A stretch of DNA of 9,641 bases from NCBI GenBank assembly GCA_964456525.1, contig CAYWAP010000053.1:1-9641 (forward strand), in the 5' to 3' direction. A program made the translations under genes and the position numbers. How positions within the stretch are numbered: position 1 is the stretch's first letter; each line of letters begins with the position of its first letter. This document shows positions 6,750 to 9,641 of this stretch, piece after piece. Below the pieces are notes generated by a model. It made no database searches. It was not told the DNA's origin and saw only the letters and a list, made by a program, of their open reading frames with translations. Origin of the DNA: Onthomonas sp964456525 (lineage in GTDB: Bacteria > Bacillota > Clostridia > Oscillospirales > Oscillospiraceae).

Positions 6750-6779
6750 ACGCCATCGCCCACAGCAGGTTGCTTTTCT
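6737..6779 (+). terminator. Terminator of the pseudouridine synthase gene
   Basis: An 11-bp stem (CAACCTGCTGT at 6737-6747, ACAGCAGGTTG at 6762-6772) with a 14-nt loop is followed by CTTTTCTC. The left arm overlaps the end of the coding region and the first base of the stop codon. There is no matching A-run on the left, so it should act rightward only. Confidence 0.8.
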
Positions 6780-6791
6780 CAGCTTATGTAG

Positions 6792-6947
6792 TTATCCGCC
6801 GATCAGCCAGGACAGCCCTCCCGTCGCCGCCAGGAAGATCAGCAACAGGATGGCGGCGAAAATCGCCAGCTTGACCAGCCTCTTTGCCAGGCCGATGACC
6901 AGACCCAGCAGACAAAATGCGAAAAACAACCCCAAAAGCATTTCCAT
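6792..6947 (-). CDS. Small hydrophobic membrane protein, 51 aa, unknown function
   Basis: The ATG at 6947 is preceded by AGAAGGA with about 6-8 nt spacing, a good ribosome binding site. That and the composition are the main support for a real gene. The protein is nearly all hydrophobic: about residues 3-19 (MLLGLFFAFCLLGLVIG) form one membrane segment, a short basic turn AKRLVK follows at 20-25, and about 26-41 (LAIFAAILLLIFLAAT) form a second, ending GGLSWLIGG. A two-helix hairpin is likely. The frame is open further upstream to 7019 but without an RBS. It converges on the pseudouridine synthase gene and lies 204 bp downstream of murE on the same strand. I do not recognise a family, and no function is proposed. 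Confidence 0.65.
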   Translation of the reverse strand: MEMLLGLFFAFCLLGLVIGLAKRLVKLAIFAAILLLIFLAATGGLSWLIGG

Positions 6948-7019
6948 GGTAGATCCTTCTTTCTGTAAAAACGGTAAAATCAGCGGCCAGGAGGCAGACA
7001 GGCCGGGGCCTTTGGCCAC

Positions 7020-7083
7020 GGATTTCTGTCAGAGGGTCAGCGTCCCCATCTGGCAGAAATCCGGCAGCCATCCGCAGGATGGC
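7020..7083. repeat. Two adjacent inverted repeats between murE and the small membrane gene
   Basis: The first has 14-base arms (7020-7033 and 7049-7062) with 13 exact pairs and one that is G-U in one RNA orientation, around a 15-nt loop. The second is a perfect 7-bp stem, GCCATCC/GGATGGC, at 7067-7083 with a 3-nt loop. Neither is followed by a T-run in either direction, so they are not classical terminators. They may stabilise a murE 3' end, halt transcription in a factor-dependent way, or belong to the leader of the small gene. Confidence 0.5.
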
Positions 7084-7128
7084 CATTTCAGACAGCCCCT
7101 CTATCCAAAACCGTTTTGCACGCAGATC

Positions 7129-7143
7129 TGCGGCATTGCCGCA
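7129..7143 (-). repeat. Short hairpin just after murE
   Basis: A perfect 6-bp stem TGCGGC/GCCGCA with a 3-nt loop lies 8 bp beyond the murE stop. The following bases hold only a short T run about 20 nt later, so it is a poor terminator candidate on its own. Confidence 0.3.
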
Positions 7144-7151
7144 CCCATTTT

Positions 7152-8609
7152 TTACCTGCCTGCAAGGATGTCCGCGATCAGCTCGCGCTCGTCCATATGG
7201 TGTTTGACGCCGTTGATCTCCTGATAGTCCTCATGGCCTTTGCCCGCCAGAATGATGACGTCCCCTTCCTTGCCATGATTCATGCAGTAGGCAATGGCCT
7301 CCTTCCGATCGGGGATGGTGACATATTCGCCGCCAGACCGGGCCACGCCCACCAAAATGTCCTGAATGATGTCCATGGGCTCCTCAAAACGGGGGTTATC
7401 GCTGGTGACGACGGTCAAATCCGCCAGTCTGGCAGAAACTTCGCCCATTTCATAACGGCGGCTCTTGGAACGGTTGCCCCCGCAGCCGAACAGGCAGATG
7501 ATCCGCTTGGGACCATAGGCCCGGATGCTCTTCAGCAGCGCCTCCAGACTCATGGCGTTGTGCGCATAGTCAATCATCAGGGTGTAGTCCCCCGGCGTGG
7601 GATAGACCTCCAGGCGGCCCTTGACCTGAATGGTGTCCAGCGCCTGCAAAATGGCCTCCCGGGACACACCCAGATGGCGGCACAGCGCAATGGCGGCCAG
7701 CGAATTGTAAACGGTGAAATCGCCGGGGATATCCACCCGCACATGGTATTCTTCCAAGCCGGTTAAATCGTAGGAGACGCCCAGGTATCCCGGCTCGTGA
7801 ATCCGCTGGACGTTCACCGCCCGCAGGTCGGCGCCCTCTCCCATGCCGTAAGTCTCCAGCTCACAGGTATGGTCCTTCATGACCTGTTCCAGATAATCGG
7901 CGTCGGCGTTGGCAATGCCCACCTTGCAGCGCTTGAACAGCAGGCCCTTGCAGGCGATATACTCATCCATATCGGCGTGTTCGCTCGGGCCGATGTGGTC
8001 AGGCTCCAGATTGGTAAAGATTCCGTAATCATAGGTAAAGCCGGAAACTCGATCCAGCTTCAGCGCCTGGGAGGAGACTTCCATGACCACATACCGAATC
8101 CCGGCGTCCACCATTCTGGCAAAATATTCCTGCACCAGATAGGACTCCGGCGTGGTATTAACGGCGTGGATGTGCTCGTCGCCAATGACGACCTCAATGG
8201 TGCCCAGGAGACCGGTGGGCAGACCGGCCTTCTCCAGAATTTCCTTAATCATATAGGTGGTGGTGGTCTTGCCCTTGGTGCCGGTGACCCCGATGGTGGT
8301 CAGCTTTTCAGCCGGATGGCCATACCAGGCCGCAGCCAGCTCGGCCAGCGCGAGCCGGGCGTTTTCAACCTGAATCACGGCGATATGTTCGGGAACCTCC
8401 ACATCGCGTTCCACCACCACGGCCACCGCGCCCTTTTCAATCACATCGGGAATGTACTTGTGTCCGTCGGTGACCGCGCCGGGCATGCAGACAAAAATGC
8501 AGTCCTTCTTCGCCATTCTGGAATCATAGATAACGCCGGAAATCTCCTGATCCATCGTGCCTTGGATCAGGGTATAGTTCATACGGAACACCAGATCAAT
8601 CAGTTTCAT
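7152..8609 (-). CDS. murE: UDP-N-acetylmuramoyl-tripeptide synthetase (meso-DAP adding)
   Basis: 485 aa, the usual Mur ligase size. MurE adds the third stem-peptide residue to UDP-MurNAc-L-Ala-D-Glu with ATP in the cytoplasm. Motifs in order: SGVIYDSR (24-31, substrate-binding N-domain), GTKGKTT (110-116, ATP P-loop), NTTPES (151-156), EVSSQAL (177-183), DHIG...DMDEYIACK with Lys221 in the place of the carbamylated lysine, GRLE (331-334), IDYAHN (346-351), GCGGNR (375-380), DNPR (404-407) and GKGHEDYQ (456-463). DNPR is the signature of meso-DAP rather than lysine specificity. The DHIGPSEH segment differs from the common DHLDYHG form. The ATG at 8609 follows AGAAGGAGA by about 10 nt. The gene starts 23 bp after the dapF stop, forming an operon that makes and then uses mDAP. 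Confidence 0.95.
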   Translation of the reverse strand: MKLIDLVFRMNYTLIQGTMDQEISGVIYDSRMAKKDCIFVCMPGAVTDGHKYIPDVIEKGAVAVVVERDVEVPEHIAVIQVENARLALAELAAAWYGHPAEKLTTIGVTGTKGKTTTTYMIKEILEKAGLPTGLLGTIEVVIGDEHIHAVNTTPESYLVQEYFARMVDAGIRYVVMEVSSQALKLDRVSGFTYDYGIFTNLEPDHIGPSEHADMDEYIACKGLLFKRCKVGIANADADYLEQVMKDHTCELETYGMGEGADLRAVNVQRIHEPGYLGVSYDLTGLEEYHVRVDIPGDFTVYNSLAAIALCRHLGVSREAILQALDTIQVKGRLEVYPTPGDYTLMIDYAHNAMSLEALLKSIRAYGPKRIICLFGCGGNRSKSRRYEMGEVSARLADLTVVTSDNPRFEEPMDIIQDILVGVARSGGEYVTIPDRKEAIAYCMNHGKEGDVIILAGKGHEDYQEINGVKHHMDERELIADILAGR

Positions 8610-8632
8610 GTTGTGCGCTTCTCCTTCTCTTA

Positions 8633-9454
8633 TCAAACTTCGCCCTCAAACACTGTGGTTGCCGGGCCCGTCATAAACACCGTATCCTCTGTGACCTCGA
8701 TCTCCAGATCGCCCCCCAGCAGGTGGACGGTGACATTCCGCTCGGTCAGGCCATTCAGACAGCAGGCAACCGCCGTGGCGCAGGCCCCCGTACCGCAGGC
8801 CCAGGTCTCCCCGGCGCCCCGCTCCCAGACCCGCATCTGCACGTTTTGACGGTCCAAAATCCGGACAAATTCGGTGTTTACATGGTCAGGGAACATGGGG
8901 TGGTCGTGGAAACAGGGGCCAATCTTCTCAATATCCAGATTGGTCACGTCGTCGCACCAGACGACTGCATGGGGGTTGCCCATGGACACGCAGGTCATGG
9001 TCCAGTCCCTTCCGCCCACATGGACGGTTTTGCCGATGACCTCGTCCCCCAGGCCAACCACGGGAAGATCCACCGCCTTGGTAGAGGGCGCGCCCATATC
9101 CACCCGGGCCTTGGTCACCTTGCCTTGGTCCACCGTCATTTGAATGTACTTGATTCCCGCCTTCGTCTCAATGGCGATCTCCGTCCGGTCGGTCAGCCCC
9201 TTATCGTAGCAGAACTTCGCCACGCAGCGGATGCCGTTTCCGCACATGGCCCCTTCGCTGCCGTCTGAGTTGTACATTGCCATGCGGAAGTCCGCCACTG
9301 CGGAGGGGCAGATCAGAATCAGCCCATCGGAGCCGATGCCAAAATGGCGGTCGCTCAGCTGCCGCGCCGCCGTACCAGGGTCGCTTAACATTTCCTTCGT
9401 ACAGTCCACATAGATATAGTCGTTGCCGCAGCCGTGCATTTTTGTAAATTTCAT
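8633..9454 (-). CDS. dapF: Diaminopimelate epimerase
   Basis: 273 aa, matching the family's usual 274. DapF converts LL-DAP to meso-DAP, the last step before mDAP is used by MurE or decarboxylated to lysine; it acts in the cytoplasm without cofactor. The protein opens FTKMHGCGNDYIYVD, contains FGIGSDGL (38-45), NSDGSEGAMCGNGIRC with Cys71 as one of the two catalytic cysteines, MGNPHAV (157-163), and ERGAGETWACGTGACA with Cys219 as the other. The ATG at 9454 is preceded by GGGAGGAAA with about 8 nt spacing and gives the standard N-terminus; the open frame extends upstream only through the leader. It is the first gene of the dapF-murE operon. Confidence 0.96.
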   Translation of the reverse strand: MKFTKMHGCGNDYIYVDCTKEMLSDPGTAARQLSDRHFGIGSDGLILICPSAVADFRMAMYNSDGSEGAMCGNGIRCVAKFCYDKGLTDRTEIAIETKAGIKYIQMTVDQGKVTKARVDMGAPSTKAVDLPVVGLGDEVIGKTVHVGGRDWTMTCVSMGNPHAVVWCDDVTNLDIEKIGPCFHDHPMFPDHVNTEFVRILDRQNVQMRVWERGAGETWACGTGACATAVACCLNGLTERNVTVHLLGGDLEIEVTEDTVFMTGPATTVFEGEV

Positions 9455-9492
9455 AAACGGTTTCCTCCCGGTTCTCACAAAATCTGCGGATG

Positions 9493-9571
9493 GGCCTTGT
9501 TTTGAACCGATGTGCCCATTGGCGGGAAGAGGCCCGTCATTGGGGTGTATTGACATGTTTCAAACAAGGCC
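9493..9571 (-). promoter_or_regulatory. Long-range complementary arms in the dapF-murE leader
   Basis: In the leader RNA, GGCCTTGTTTGAA (plus-strand positions 9571-9559) can pair with TTCAAAACAAGGCC (9506-9493): 13 base pairs with one bulged A, around a 52-nt loop. The first arm can instead join a local 7-bp hairpin TGTTTCA/TGAAACA, and GGGCCT further down could pair with AGGCCC. Mutually exclusive folds are the form a regulatory leader takes. No lysine-riboswitch sequence was recognised. Confidence 0.4.
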
Positions 9572-9596
9572 TGAAACACTGCCTGTTCATCTTTTC

Positions 9597-9624
9597 ATTA
9601 TAAGGATTTTTTCCGGTCTGTAAA
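9597..9624 (-). promoter_or_regulatory. Promoter of dapF-murE
   Basis: On the minus strand, TTTACA (9624-9619, 5 of 6 matches) is followed by a 16-bp spacer and a perfect TATAAT (9602-9597). Initiation near 9590 gives a leader of about 135 nt. This is the best match to the vegetative consensus in the window. Confidence 0.82.
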
Positions 9625-9635
9625 CAGAAAAAATC
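9605..9635. repeat. Inverted repeat flanking the dapF -35 box
   Basis: GATTTTTTC (9605-9613) and GAAAAAATC (9627-9635) are perfect 9-bp arms separated by 13 bp that contain the -35 box. An operator or the end of an upstream gene's transcript are both possible; the arms are AT-rich, so chance cannot be excluded. Confidence 0.4.
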
Positions 9636-9641
9636 TAAATT

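Noticed and set aside
7797..8849. A 350-codon plus-strand frame across murE and dapF
   Set aside because: It runs antisense over two well-conserved enzymes, and its Gly/His/Asp-rich translation shows no domain.
9455..9556. A longer DapF starting at 9556
   Set aside because: The extra residues are not part of DapF, the internal ATG at 9454 has an excellent RBS, and it gives the normal family length.

Overview
The window looks like chromosomal DNA of an endospore-forming, Gram-positive anaerobe of the Clostridia, most like the gut Oscillospiraceae. This placement is an inference from the high GC content, a SpoVAC sporulation protein, a meso-diaminopimelate (mDAP) type MurE, surface proteins joining aromatic repeats to a YkuD domain, and AGGAGG-type ribosome binding sites. 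No rRNA, tRNA, CRISPR array, insertion sequence or phage gene was seen.

Layout. (1) 1-3567, plus strand: two tandem paralogous secreted L,D-transpeptidases. The first lacks its 5' end because the window starts inside its repeat array. The second is complete (719 aa: signal peptide, acidic linker, aromatic repeats, YkuD domain). A strong terminator separates them, and the second has its own extended -10 promoter with a roughly 155-nt leader that can fold. (2) 3755-5584, minus strand: a HemW-type radical SAM protein with a basic N-terminal extension, followed by a lone spoVAC. This pair converges on the second transpeptidase gene, with a bidirectional terminator between them. (3) 5585-5870: a divergent intergenic region with a promoter for hemW and a likely one for the next gene. 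(4) 5871-6749, plus strand: an RluD/RluA-family pseudouridine synthase with its own terminator. (5) 6792-6947, minus strand: a 51-aa hydrophobic membrane protein, preceded by a 204-bp gap rich in inverted repeats. (6) 7152-9454, minus strand: dapF-murE, a two-gene operon with a clear promoter near the right edge and a foldable leader.

How it fits together: DapF makes mDAP and MurE attaches it to the peptidoglycan precursor. L,D-transpeptidases typically act on mDAP in finished stem peptides, so both ends of the window concern the same cell-wall chemistry, although the genes are not in one operon. SpoVAC acts in dipicolinate uptake into the forespore. Most of the window is ordinary core metabolism. 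The least explained parts are the repeat modules of the transpeptidases, the extended HemW, the solitary spoVAC, and several inverted repeats placed on promoters or leaders.
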